From NCBI GenBank assembly GCA_021828185.1, contig JAKASI010000003.1:186001-250000 (forward strand): a DNA stretch of 64,000 bases, written 5' to 3'. Below are positions 33,675-42,434 of this stretch, in pieces. This DNA comes from an archaeon (GTDB lineage Archaea > Thermoproteota > Nitrososphaeria > Nitrososphaerales > UBA183). The notes beneath the pieces are model-generated. The model was not told where the DNA came from, did no database searches, and saw only the letters and a list, made by a program, of their open reading frames with translations. The first letter of the stretch is position 1, and each line of letters starts with the position of its first letter. The translations under genes and the position numbers were made by a program.

Positions 33675-35258
33675 CTAGGCCCGGGCGCGGGAGTGCGGGG
33701 CGACGAGTGGGACTGAGAGCCTCCTCTCAATCTGCGGCCTGTGGAAGTTGTTCATCGAGCAGAAGGGGACTACCCTGACTCCGTATCGTTCGTCCGGAAC
33801 GAGGTAATGGATCGTGCACTTGCGGACCCTCTGGAAGTCGAAGTTGTAGGCGTCCATGAAATGCATGTCTCCTATCATCAGGACCTTCCTCATGAAGTCC
33901 CCGGTCCCCTTGTAGTTACCCTTGAGAAGGATGGGAGAGATGAGGTCCCTCTTGAGCCTGCCGTCGGTGTGCCTGAGCATCCCGTAGACCCCGCGAAGGG
34001 TCCCGACGAGACGCCCGCTCCTGCTAGCCTTGTCGAGCGACCGATAGAGCTTCTCCGGGTCCATGTGCCTTGTGATAGGGTCGAAGGCGACCTGCCCGTC
34101 CTTCTTGCTGACGTAGACCAGGGTCGCCCTTCCGCACTGTGAGTGATTGGAGAACCTGTCATAGTGGTCGTTACTGCCTCTGACGAGCTCGATGAAACCT
34201 GCGAGCGGAGCCTCAGCAGGAATGGGGAAGAAGTCATCGGCCCGGATCTGGCCGCCGGTCTGCTTCTCGACCCCGTTGACGACGTCTGCGTTCGTTATCC
34301 TCACCTCTCTGACCTTGCTCCTGTCCATCCTCCCGGCCATGGAGACAGGCTGGAAGTTGACGCATCTGATGACGTCGGAGTTCTCCCCCGCGTACCTGAC
34401 GATGTCCCCCATCTGGCCGTCGTTCACGCCACGCTGGAGCGTCACCACCAGCACGATGCTTTCGAAGCCTACCTTCCTCGCGTTGTCGGCCACGTTCATC
34501 TGCCGTTCCGTATAGTATTCGGCCAGCTTTCGCATCCCCTCCTCGGACATCATCCTCCCGTCGTCGTCGGACTGTGGGACCCTCCCCGCGAGCCTGGCGT
34601 CTGGGGTCAGCCCATCGAACTGGAGGTAAAGGGTCGAGACCCCTGCGTCCATGAGGGCCCTGAGGTAAGCCGGGCCCTTTTCCGGGTCCCCGATCTTCAG
34701 GCCGTTGGTGTTCACTTCGATGTGGTTGATGCCGTGGCGCTTGGCCATCCTGATAATATCAGGAAGGTCGTCTCTCATCGTCGGCTCCCCTCCAGACAGC
34801 TGGAGTGCGTGGATGCCCTTCGGGAAGTTCACCTTCGTCGCCGCCCCGAGCATCTTGTCAATCTGCTCGATGGTTGGCTCGTACAGGTAACCCGCCGCCC
34901 CGGCGTTGGCGAAGCAGACTGGGCACCTCATGTTGCACCTGTTGGTCACGTCGATGATCGCCAGGACGGTCTTCGACTCGTGGTCGAAGCAGAGGCCGCA
35001 GCGGGTCGGGCATTCGCCCTCGGTGTAGGAGATGGGGTTCTGCACCCCCGTCCCATTCTGTGCGAACGCGTCCGCCCCCAGGTATTCATTCGCGTCGGTC
35101 GAGAGTAGGTCCTGGAACTCGCCGTGCCGCGCGCAGTGCTTGGTCATCCAGACCTCGTTCCTGGCGCGGTCGATCCAGATCTTTGCCTCTATCTTCCTCC
35201 AGTCTCCCTGCTTTGTGTCTTCGGGGCAGACGGACTCCGTGGAGCGGTAAAGCTCCAT
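33675..35258 (-). CDS. tes: Tetraether lipid synthase-type radical SAM enzyme (Tes, MJ0619 family)
   Basis: The 527-residue radical SAM enzyme couples two lipid chains by C-C bond formation to make GDGT tetraether lipids in members of this family. The [4Fe-4S]-SAM cluster motif is C108-x3-C112-x2-C115 (CNMRCPVC). N-terminal cysteine pairs (C11, C42, and CPTRCGLC at 83-90) supply extra clusters. ALQLSGGEPTMRDDLP is the SAM-binding GGE. VNTNGLKIG and YLQFDG fit the family. ATG 35258 is about 26 bases from a TATA element (GGTAAATAG). It is the strongest archaeal marker in the window. Confidence 0.88.
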   Translation of the reverse strand: MELYRSTESVCPEDTKQGDWRKIEAKIWIDRARNEVWMTKHCARHGEFQDLLSTDANEYLGADAFAQNGTGVQNPISYTEGECPTRCGLCFDHESKTVLAIIDVTNRCNMRCPVCFANAGAAGYLYEPTIEQIDKMLGAATKVNFPKGIHALQLSGGEPTMRDDLPDIIRMAKRHGINHIEVNTNGLKIGDPEKGPAYLRALMDAGVSTLYLQFDGLTPDARLAGRVPQSDDDGRMMSEEGMRKLAEYYTERQMNVADNARKVGFESIVLVVTLQRGVNDGQMGDIVRYAGENSDVIRCVNFQPVSMAGRMDRSKVREVRITNADVVNGVEKQTGGQIRADDFFPIPAEAPLAGFIELVRGSNDHYDRFSNHSQCGRATLVYVSKKDGQVAFDPITRHMDPEKLYRSLDKASRSGRLVGTLRGVYGMLRHTDGRLKRDLISPILLKGNYKGTGDFMRKVLMIGDMHFMDAYNFDFQRVRKCTIHYLVPDERYGVRVVPFCSMNNFHRPQIERRLSVPLVAPHSRARA

Positions 35259-35329
35259 TGCCCCGACGGCCGGGTCTAGCTATTTACCGGTTCTCCCTAT
35301 CGGCGTCCGGCTCTGTGCCCTAGAATCGT

Positions 35330-36157
35330 CTAGACGATCCTGTTCTCGAGGTGCCCGATTCCCTTGGCCTGCACCCTCACGACGTCCCCCTTCTCCAGTG
35401 TCCTCTTCCGGGCCACCCCCACCCCCGCCGGCGTGCCCGTCGAGATGATGTCGCCGGGCTCGAGGGTCACTCTGCTCGAGGCATGTTCGATGATCTTCGG
35501 CACGTCGAAGACCATGTCAGAGGGGTCTGCTGATTGTACCTTCAAGCCATTGAGGAACGTCTCGATGCGCAGGTGGGCGAAATCCCCAGCCTCGTCCTTG
35601 GTCACCACCCACGGGCCCACTGGCGTCGAGCGGTCCATCGCCTTGCATGAAAACCAGTCCAGCATGACCCCGTTCCCCTGCGGGACCCGGAACAGGCTCC
35701 TTGCTGACATGTCGTTGAGCAGGGTGTATCCCAGGACGCGGTCCCAGGCCTCGGACCGCCTGACGTTCTTGGTCCGCTTCCCGATCACGACGGCGATCTC
35801 CCCTTCGTAGTCCATTATCTCGCTGGTGGTGAACCGGGGGATCTCGGCGTACGGCCCCGTCAGGCTCGAGCAGAACTTCGTGAAGAGGATGGGCTCCTTC
35901 GTCTGGGAGGCGCGCTGCTCGTCGATGTGGCTGTGATAGTTGATCGCCATGCAGAGAATCTTCGAAGTCCTGCTGACCGGTGGGAGGAGGTCGGAACTGT
36001 CGACCTTTGTTCCCCCTGCAGGAACCCGGACGTTGTCCGCGTCTGCCAGCATGTCATCGAATGCGTCATAGGAAGGCGACAGGTCGACGACCCGACCGCC
36101 GGAATGGACCCCCACCCCTTCCGCGTGATTGGGCTTCGAGAAACGGACGAACTTCAT
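35330..36157 (-). CDS. Fumarylacetoacetate hydrolase family protein
   Basis: The 275-residue enzyme has the FAH C-terminal domain: ICMAINYHSH-like ILCMAINYHSHIDEQ, DYEGEIAVVIGKRTKNV (metal-binding E-x-E), GYTLLNDMSAR, GPWVVTKDEA and the final STGTPAGVGVARK-type loop. Members hydrolyse acylpyruvates or decarboxylate oxaloacetate. ATG 36157 (MKFVRF) is the family start. The earlier in-frame sequence is not homologous. Confidence 0.9.
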   Translation of the reverse strand: MKFVRFSKPNHAEGVGVHSGGRVVDLSPSYDAFDDMLADADNVRVPAGGTKVDSSDLLPPVSRTSKILCMAINYHSHIDEQRASQTKEPILFTKFCSSLTGPYAEIPRFTTSEIMDYEGEIAVVIGKRTKNVRRSEAWDRVLGYTLLNDMSARSLFRVPQGNGVMLDWFSCKAMDRSTPVGPWVVTKDEAGDFAHLRIETFLNGLKVQSADPSDMVFDVPKIIEHASSRVTLEPGDIISTGTPAGVGVARKRTLEKGDVVRVQAKGIGHLENRIV

Positions 36158-36203
36158 GCAGCACTGGACCAGAAGTTCCGTTAAAAGAGTTGGGCGCGCT
36201 CGT

Positions 36204-36604
36204 TCAACGCGGCTTCCTGGCGACGATCCGGATGGGGTTGCCGTCGGGGTCGAGGACCCACGCCCCACGTAGGGTCTTGAAAGCGTGCGGTGCCCTCGGA
36301 GGCTTGACACCCCTCTCCGTCAGGCTCGCGAAAGCCCTGTCCGCGTCGTCGGTTCATAGGCGGACTTCGGTCCTGGGCGGGCCTCCGCCTGAGGCGAAGC
36401 CGTGGATCTCCCTGGCCGAATCGCTCGTGCCGACCCCAGCGTCAGGTTTCCCAATCGAAGTCCGACCTTGATGGGGACTCCTTCCTTGGGAGTTCTGAAC
36501 GTCTCCTTGAAGCCAAAGTCCCGATAGATACCTGCAGATACCTCTGCGTCCTTCACGTACAGATTGACCTGCGGGTCATTGAACGCCGGAACGTGCTCGG
36601 CCAT
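36204..36604 (-). pseudogene. VOC (glyoxalase-like) gene with a frameshift and an in-frame TGA
   Basis: Frame 1 gives FNDPQVNLYVKDAEVSAGIY and VPIKVGLRLGNLTLG. One missing G in a G-run near 36450 switches to AREIHGFASGGGPPRTEVRL, then TGA (36354-36356), then TDDADRAFASLTERGVKPPR and GAWVLDPDGNPIRIVARK. Family members have Trp at the stop position (LW-TDD). Two defects and otherwise good conservation indicate recent decay or sequence error. Confidence 0.78.
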
Positions 36605-36684
36605 CTGGCCGTGTGCACCAGAGCCCGTTATGGGTTTTGGGAGCCCTCGCAGGGGACGGCCCCGGCTGCTTCCCCGTCAGCCAA

Positions 36685-37401
36685 TCAGCTTGGATTTTCG
36701 TCGGCCGCTGCAAGTCTGAGGACGCGGACAGCCCTAGAGCCGAGCGCAAGTTCAGCTCCGCCGCCGTATCTTCTCCCGTCCTCGTCTTCGCACCTCAGTG
36801 TGAACCTGAAGGTCTTGGGGTCATTGATCCTTGAGAAGGAATGCAGCCCGACTTCGGCGGTCTCCATCGTGTTGATGTCAAACGGACCGTACCACTCCTT
36901 GCTCTCGGGCGAGAAGACCATCACGTGACAGGCCCTTCCCCCCATATTGGTGAACATGAGCTCCGAGCTCCGCCAGTCGGCCGGGGCGTTCTTGGCTGCC
37001 GACCTCACGAACACCTGCAGTGAGGGCATGACGTTCTCGGCCCGCCTGGCGTCGGCCTCATCCATTATCCGGGTCACTTCTGCGGCCACGTCCTTCACCA
37101 CCGCCATGTACGGGGCCCCCTCCAGCTCGAGCATGGAGACCCTGGTCTCCTTCTTGCTCCGCTTGAGGACCAGCCACTCCCCCTCCTGCAGCACCGCGCT
37201 CTCAGTCCCCGGGAACCACTCGGTCAGGTGCTTGGGGTTGAGTGTCACGGTCTTGGAGAGGGTTTTCTGGACACCGCTGACGTACTCGGCGAGCCTCTTC
37301 CTGGTTTCCTTTTCGAGCTTCACGGTGTCGGCGTAGCGCAGGAACTCGTCACCGAGCTCCGACGCCTCCTTGGGGTCCCACCCCGATTCGGCTGCCTGCA
37401 A
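36685..37401 (-). CDS. Hypothetical soluble protein
   Basis: The 238-residue protein is helical in its first 60 residues (EASELGDEFLRYADTVKLEKE, ETRKRLAEYV) and beta-rich after residue 130 (ELMFTNMGGRACHVMVFSP, KTFRFTLRCEDEDG). No motif, signal peptide or membrane segment is recognised. Codon use matches the host. It is divergent from the serine hydrolase gene across about 180 bases that carry the TATA region for the hydrolase. Confidence 0.6.
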   Translation of the reverse strand: MQAAESGWDPKEASELGDEFLRYADTVKLEKETRKRLAEYVSGVQKTLSKTVTLNPKHLTEWFPGTESAVLQEGEWLVLKRSKKETRVSMLELEGAPYMAVVKDVAAEVTRIMDEADARRAENVMPSLQVFVRSAAKNAPADWRSSELMFTNMGGRACHVMVFSPESKEWYGPFDINTMETAEVGLHSFSRINDPKTFRFTLRCEDEDGRRYGGGAELALGSRAVRVLRLAAADENPS

Positions 37402-37578
37402 ATCTGCTCAGCCTTCATTTCGGGCCAGCCGAAATTACTACATTATGGAGCCGAACTTCAGGTCCCCGCGCTTCAGACCAGTGTTTCCGGTGATTGGTCG
37501 ACTCTGGGCCGGTCTGCCCACGCGAATCCCCTCATTCTGGCGGGGGGTATAACTGGCGGTCAGGCGCAGGGTGTCCCG

Positions 37579-38769
37579 TTGGGCCAGAAGGTTCGGCGCC
37601 ATTCACCCCTGAAAGAGGCGCTCTCAGCGCACGTCGGCGCGAACCGGGTTCCCGGGCTCGTAGCCCTGGTAGACCATGGGGGCGAGACGCGCGTAGAAGT
37701 CCTCGGTTCGCGGTCATACGGCGGACCGAGAATCGGGCGGGACAGCATCTTCAGAATCTCGTCGATGGGCAAGCCTGTTGCCGCGGCCGCCGTGATGGTC
37801 CTGGTTGACGAAGGAAAGGTGGAACTGTCAGAGCCGGTCGACCGGTTCCTCCCCGAGCTTTCGGACCGCCGAGTCCTGAGGGCAATCGATGGCTCTCTGG
37901 AGGACACCGTCCCCGCGAAACGTCCCATAACCGTCAAGGACCTCCTGACCTTCACCATGGGGACGGGGATTGTCTTCGCTCATCCGGGGGCTTATCCAAT
38001 ACAGAGGGCCATGGAAGACCTTCGCCTCGCTCAAGGGATCCCGGCCCCTCAGGTGCCGCCTGCCCCGGACGAATGGATCCGCCGCCTGGGCTCGCTCCCC
38101 CTGGTGTATCAGCCCGGCGAACGGTGGATGTACAACACCGGCGCCGACGTCGCCGGGGTCCTCGTTAGGCGGGTTTCCGGCAAGCCTTTCGAGCGGTTCC
38201 TGGACGAAAGGCTCTTCAGACCGCTCGGGATGAAGGATACGGCGTTCAGCGTCCCGCAGTCGAAGATGGACAGGTTCGTGGACAGCTACTGGACCAACCC
38301 GGCAAGCGGGAAGACAGAGCTCTTCGACGCGGCCAGGACAGGGCAATGGAGCGGCCCCCCGGCTTTCCCCTCCGGGGCGGGGGGGCTCGTGTCGACGGCC
38401 GACGACTTCCACGCCTTTGCGACCATGCTCATGGAGATGGGGAGCCATGGAGGGAGGCGAGTCCTGAGCGAAGAGTCTGTGAAGGAGATGACCAGGGACC
38501 AGCTCACCCCGGTACAGAAGGCACGTTCGGGGTCCGTCTCCGGATTCTTCGACCGCTTCGGGTGGGGTCTCTGCATGTCGGTAGTCACAGGGAGAGACCC
38601 GTTGAAGTCGGTGGGGACATATGGATGGGACGGGGGGCTGGGAACTCCCTGGTTCAACGACCCCAAGAAGGAATTGATTGCCATCCTGATGTCGCAGCGG
38701 GCGCAGGAGTCTCCCGCGCCCCCTCCTGTCTACATCGACTTCTGGAAGGCAGCGTACTCGATGGCGTAA
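37579..38769 (+). CDS. Serine hydrolase of the beta-lactamase class C/esterase family
   Basis: The 396-residue enzyme has the catalytic SxxK motif (S62-M-G-K65, after IFRI), YNTGADVAG (the Tyr-x-Asn motif), a C-terminal GWDGG and LIAILMSQ. It hydrolyses esters, amides or peptides. No signal peptide is visible, so it is probably cytosolic. TTG 37579 is about 28 bases from a GGTATAAC TATA box, so the transcript is near-leaderless. Earlier in-frame sequence is not homologous. Confidence 0.85.
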   Translation: MGQKVRRHSPLKEALSAHVGANRVPGLVALVDHGGETRVEVLGSRSYGGPRIGRDSIFRISSMGKPVAAAAVMVLVDEGKVELSEPVDRFLPELSDRRVLRAIDGSLEDTVPAKRPITVKDLLTFTMGTGIVFAHPGAYPIQRAMEDLRLAQGIPAPQVPPAPDEWIRRLGSLPLVYQPGERWMYNTGADVAGVLVRRVSGKPFERFLDERLFRPLGMKDTAFSVPQSKMDRFVDSYWTNPASGKTELFDAARTGQWSGPPAFPSGAGGLVSTADDFHAFATMLMEMGSHGGRRVLSEESVKEMTRDQLTPVQKARSGSVSGFFDRFGWGLCMSVVTGRDPLKSVGTYGWDGGLGTPWFNDPKKELIAILMSQRAQESPAPPPVYIDFWKAAYSMA

Positions 38770-38814
38770 TGGTCTGACTCGCTAAGGAATTTTGGTCTTA
38801 TTGGTTTCCTGAAG

Positions 38815-38985
38815 TTGATTTCGATACAGATACGCGGTGCCCTCGAAGCTCATCCCGGCGAGAGGGTGAAGCTCCTCCAAGTCGTGGTCTGCTCCCACTG
38901 CAACTGGAAATGGACTCCGGCCAGAGGGTGGCCGGACCACTGCCCGCATTGCGGCGCCGGACCCTGGAGAGCCACCCGGGCATAG
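38815..38985 (+). CDS. 56-residue zinc-ribbon protein
   Basis: A short frame from TTG 38815 has two cysteine pairs: VVVCSHCNWKWTPARGW, then DHCPHCGAGPWR. C-S-H-C and C-P-H-C are spaced like a zinc ribbon or rubredoxin-like knuckle. It lies just after the serine hydrolase and before the convergent GNAT gene. It is easily missed because of its size. Related tiny zinc ribbons are common in archaea. Confidence 0.55.
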   Translation: MISIQIRGALEAHPGERVKLLQVVVCSHCNWKWTPARGWPDHCPHCGAGPWRATRA

Positions 38986-39025
38986 CCGCCCCGAGGCCGC
39001 CGGGTCGGACCTGATTCGCCATGGG

Positions 39026-39463
39026 TCAGGTCAGTTCTCTCACCATGACTATCGCGTCTTCTCCGTCCGGGTAGTATCGGCTCCTGACTTCGCCAGTCTT
39101 CTCGAAGGAGAACTCTTCGTACATCCGGATCGCAGCCCTGTTTCCAGCCCGGACTTCGAGAAACAGGCCCCGGACGTCTGGCCCCATGCGCCTGATCAGC
39201 TCCTGCAGGAGGGCCGCTCCGACTCCCAACCGCCTGCTCTTCGGCGACACGGCTATGGAGATGATGTGCCCACGCGCACCCTGAGTTTCAGCGACGGCGT
39301 AGCCCACGACGCCCCCGTCCTCGGCGACTATGAACCCCTCTCCCACCCAGCGCCTCAGCAGTCGGAACGTCAGTCTGTTGTAGGGGTCAGGAAACGAATC
39401 GTTCTCGATTGCCATCACCTGGTCGAGGTCACTTCGCCCGAACGTCCTGACTGTGAGCGGCAA
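39026..39463 (-). CDS. RimI-like N-acetyltransferase
   Basis: The GNAT enzyme acetylates protein N-termini or small amines. It has RTFGRSDLDQVMAIENDSFP (RimI N-terminus), IISIAVSPKSRRLGVGAALLQELI (acetyl-CoA loop R-x-x-G-x-G/A) and LEVRAGNRAAIRMYEEFSFEK with the catalytic Tyr region. TTG 39463 starts where homology begins. An earlier in-frame start at 39544 adds 27 non-homologous residues. Confidence 0.87.
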   Translation of the reverse strand: MPLTVRTFGRSDLDQVMAIENDSFPDPYNRLTFRLLRRWVGEGFIVAEDGGVVGYAVAETQGARGHIISIAVSPKSRRLGVGAALLQELIRRMGPDVRGLFLEVRAGNRAAIRMYEEFSFEKTGEVRSRYYPDGEDAIVMVRELT

Positions 39464-39569
39464 GGGCGGTCTCTTCCACGCTTGGGCGAGGTGGCAGATT
39501 AGGGTTCGGCCTTCCCATAACGAATTAACTGCGGCTGAAGACATCCCACCGTCTCGTAGTCAGGAAACC

Positions 39570-39953
39570 ATGAGCGCCAGGAAGGTACAGGTCGCGAAGA
39601 GCTTCCCGCCCGGCTTCTTCGACGGGCTGACCCTGCCGCCAATGGTAATGCGCCCCGGTGACGTGCTGTCCGTCCAGCCCGACCAGAGCGAGACCTAGCC
39701 CGCTTTCGTGCTCGCCGTCAACGTGAAAGGGGAGCGTGGTTGGGTCCCCCGGCGCTTTCTCCGTCCCCAGGGAGCAAAGGCGGTTGCCACACGACGCTAT
39801 GACACGACCACCCTGAACCCGTCCGTGGGGGAGGTACCCACCTTGATCGAGGAAGACCTCGAGAGCGGGTGGCTCTGGTGCAGAGACAGGAGCGGGAACC
39901 TGGGATGGTTCGCCATCAATCATCTTGTGCCGCCCGGCATACCAGACCGTTAG
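39570..39953 (+). pseudogene. SH3-like double-barrel gene with an in-frame TAG
   Basis: A single frame from ATG 39570 reads VQVAKSFPPGFFDGLTLPPM, RPGDVLSVQPDQSET, then TAG (39696-39698), then PAFVLAVNVKGERGWVPRRF and LESGWLWCRDRSGNLGWFAI. Two SH3-type strands with G-W-V-P and G-W-F-A are seen. Trp or another aromatic is expected before P at the stop. It converges on and overlaps by four bases with the broken AHSA1 gene. Confidence 0.6.
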
Positions 39954-40426
39954 CCGACTCTCCGCGCAGAGGGCTGCTTCCGTCTGGGGGATCGACCCTT
40001 CTTCTCCACCAGATCCTTGAGGCCTGACAGCATCGCCGCCCAGTTCTTTTCCGAGTGAACCCGAGCCTCCTCGGTGGGGTTGTTGTCTTGTGTCAGAGAG
40101 ACACTGGTGCGTCCGCCGTCGTCCGTCAGTACGACTCGTATCTTGTGGTAGTTCTCTGGGACGTCGGGGAGTCCCGACAGCGGGCTGAAATGGCTGTAGC
40201 TGAAGGACCTGGGGCGCTTCATCTCGAGGATTTTTCCTCTGTCTATGTACGGCCTCCCGTTCCAGACCCCCCTCCATTCGATGACGGCCCCATCCTTTCA
40301 TTCTGAGACGACCTCCGTCCCGAACATGTAGGACTTGGTCTTTTCAGGGTTCACGAGGGCGTCCCATACTTCTGTGGGTGGGGCGCTGACAATAGTCTGC
40401 GCCGATGCGACGAGTCCCCGGTTCAA
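39950..40426 (-). pseudogene. AHSA1/SRPBCC gene with an in-frame TGA
   Basis: From TTG 40426 the frame reads VASAQTIVSAPPTEVWDALV, KTKSYMFGTEVVSE, then TGA (40298-40300), then KDGAVIEWRGVWNGRPYIDR, KRPRSFSYSHFSPLSGLPDV and LTQDNNPTEEARVHSEKNWA. The family has SDWKEG or SEWKDG here, so the stop replaces a Trp. No other defect is seen in its 159 codons, which makes it the clearest example of this class in the window. Confidence 0.82.
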
Positions 40427-40569
40427 CGGCTCTCGTCGCTTCCAGGGCATCGGCAATTAAATTCGTCTGCTGCAAGGGCGGCTCGCTGCGCCTTCGCCGC
40501 GAATATTGCCTCTTTCCGCCTCTAACACCCCTTATCTCCCGGCAGCTAGGATGTCTGTGCGCCGGCTGT

Positions 40570-41832
40570 TTGACTCGCAAACTCTCTTTCGTCCATGCCG
40601 CCGCAGTAGGACTGGGGAACATAATAGGCGCGGGGATCTTCGTGATGGCAGGTTCGGCGATAGGGGCTGCCGGTCCGGCTGCGCTCGTAGCCTTCGCCGT
40701 GACCGCTCTGCTCGCCATCACCGTGGGCCTGAACACCGCTGAGCTCTCTTCCAGGTTCCCCAACTTGGAGGGAGGAGTCTACAGCTTCGCCAGGGCAACG
40801 ATGGGTGACAGCGTGGGGTTCCTCGTCGGCTGGTTCCGGCTGATAGCGTACGCCGTGAGCGGAGCGGCGGTGGCCCTGGGGTTCTCCTCCTATCTCGTCA
40901 GCGTCGGGGCGCCCCAGGCAATCTACTTCCCGGCTGCGGCCGTTCTGATCGTGGCGCTCGCGCTGGTCGAGGCAAGGGGGATCAGGCTGGCGTCGGAGAT
41001 GGAAGTGGGACTTGTCATCGTCAAGATCGTTGGTCTGGCTGTGTTCCTCGCGGCTGTACTTGCCCTTGCCGGCTTCGCTCCAGGGAACTTCTCGCCGCTC
41101 TTCCCGACGGGGGGACTCGGGGTCCTGGTCGCAGCGAACATAGCCTTCTTCGCGTACTCGGGGTTCAACACCATAGCGACGTTGACCCCCGACGTGGAGG
41201 ATGGGGAAAGAACGGTCCCGCGGGCCATCATAGCGTCAATCGCGATCAGCACCGTGCTCTACGTCCTGGTCGTGTTCGCGCTCCTGTCGGCGCTCAGCTG
41301 GACGGCCTACGGTTCGGCTTCTGACCCGCTGTCGGTCGCCCTCGGTTCCCTCAAGGCGCCCGCCGCAGTGTCCTTCGCCGTGGACGTGGCGGCGCTTGCG
41401 GCCACCTTCGCCGTCACCCTTTCCATGATCATTGCCGGGGCGCGGACAGCGAAGCAGATGGGGGAGGACGCCCTGCTGCCGAAATGGCTCGGCCGCGGTT
41501 CGAAGGTGCCTGCTGTCTTGGTGGCAGGGGTGATGGTGGCTTCCCTCGGCCTTGGCAATGTCGAGAGCATCGCCCTCGTGGCCAACTTCGGCGTCATCAT
41601 ATCCTACATGCTGACCGGCGTGCAGGTGGCCATTGCCAGGAGAAGCCGGATCGCGCCGAAGTTCTCCTCCCCCGGATACCCCTCGGTGCAGGCGTTTTCC
41701 GTGGTCCTCTCCGGAGCCATGCTCCTGGGGCTCGGGACGCAGTCGCTCCTCCTGGGGACGCTCACGCTCTTCGCCGGGTTGGTGGTGCACGCGGTCTTCA
41801 CCCACCTCCGCTCTTTCCAGCCAGCGGGGTAG
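40570..41832 (+). CDS. APC superfamily amino acid permease
   Basis: The 420-residue transporter has about 12 hydrophobic helices and the APC start LSFVHAAAVGLGNIIGAGIF (unwound helix 1 with G-x-G), the conserved TM6-like IAFFAYSGFNTIATLTPDVEDGE and TVPRAIIASIAIS. It probably imports amino acids. TTG 40570 is used because ATG 40550 is out of frame. A one-base shift near 40568 would join an MSVRRL start to it, so an indel is possible. The substrate is not deducible. Confidence 0.87.
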   Translation: MTRKLSFVHAAAVGLGNIIGAGIFVMAGSAIGAAGPAALVAFAVTALLAITVGLNTAELSSRFPNLEGGVYSFARATMGDSVGFLVGWFRLIAYAVSGAAVALGFSSYLVSVGAPQAIYFPAAAVLIVALALVEARGIRLASEMEVGLVIVKIVGLAVFLAAVLALAGFAPGNFSPLFPTGGLGVLVAANIAFFAYSGFNTIATLTPDVEDGERTVPRAIIASIAISTVLYVLVVFALLSALSWTAYGSASDPLSVALGSLKAPAAVSFAVDVAALAATFAVTLSMIIAGARTAKQMGEDALLPKWLGRGSKVPAVLVAGVMVASLGLGNVESIALVANFGVIISYMLTGVQVAIARRSRIAPKFSSPGYPSVQAFSVVLSGAMLLGLGTQSLLLGTLTLFAGLVVHAVFTHLRSFQPAG

Positions 41833-41873
41833 CTCTCGAAATTGTCATAAGACCCCGGAGGACGGCGACCCCG

Positions 41874-42413
41874 TTGCTCCAGGGGAAACTGGTCTACCCG
41901 AGGGGTATCGAGAGAGAAGACCTGAGCATCCTCCACCAGCTGGAGAACGACGAGGAGGTGATGGGGTGGGCGCGGTTCAGGCCGGACCACACCAGAAGCA
42001 GAGAGGAACTGGAGAGGCGCTATGAAGACGAGCTGAGGGGGAACAGCCCGACGAGGCGGACGTTCGCAATCGTCTACCGGAGGACGGCCAAGGTGGCCGG
42101 GTGCTGCTCAATCAGATGGTGGCGGCCCTTCGCCACCAGCGCAGAAATCGGGCTGGCGCTGGCCAAGGACTCGAGGGGGAAAGGGATAGGCACGGAGGTC
42201 ACGGGGCTCCTGACCGAGCTGGCGTTCGACCAGTACAACATGCACCGGGTCGAGCTCTTCACGCGGGCGGACAACAAGGGGATGATCAGGTCGGCGGAGA
42301 AGAACGGCCTCAAGGTCGAGGGGAGGATGAGGGAGGCGCTCTATTTCGATGGCAGGTTCCACGACGACGTACAGATGGCCATCCTCAGAGAAGAGTTCAG
42401 GAAGAGCGCCTAG
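41874..42413 (+). CDS. RimJ/RimL-type GNAT acetyltransferase
   Basis: The 179-residue enzyme has the RimJ pattern: IEREDLSILHQLENDEEVMGW, TSAEIGLALAKDSRGKGIGTEV (acetyl-CoA loop R-G-K-G-I-G) and MHRVELFTRADNKGMIRSAEKNG (the conserved N-K-x-x-x-R-x-x-E-K). TTG 41874 has a GGAGG 13 bases upstream. It follows the permease by 42 bases and may be cotranscribed. Confidence 0.85.
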   Translation: MLQGKLVYPRGIEREDLSILHQLENDEEVMGWARFRPDHTRSREELERRYEDELRGNSPTRRTFAIVYRRTAKVAGCCSIRWWRPFATSAEIGLALAKDSRGKGIGTEVTGLLTELAFDQYNMHRVELFTRADNKGMIRSAEKNGLKVEGRMREALYFDGRFHDDVQMAILREEFRKSA

Positions 42414-42434
42414 CTCGGCGGTGGAGAGATACGA

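Noticed and set aside
34143..35108. A 321-residue plus-strand open frame opposite the Tes gene
   Set aside because: It is His/Val/Pro-rich shadow translation of the highly GC-rich minus-strand gene and has no domain pattern.
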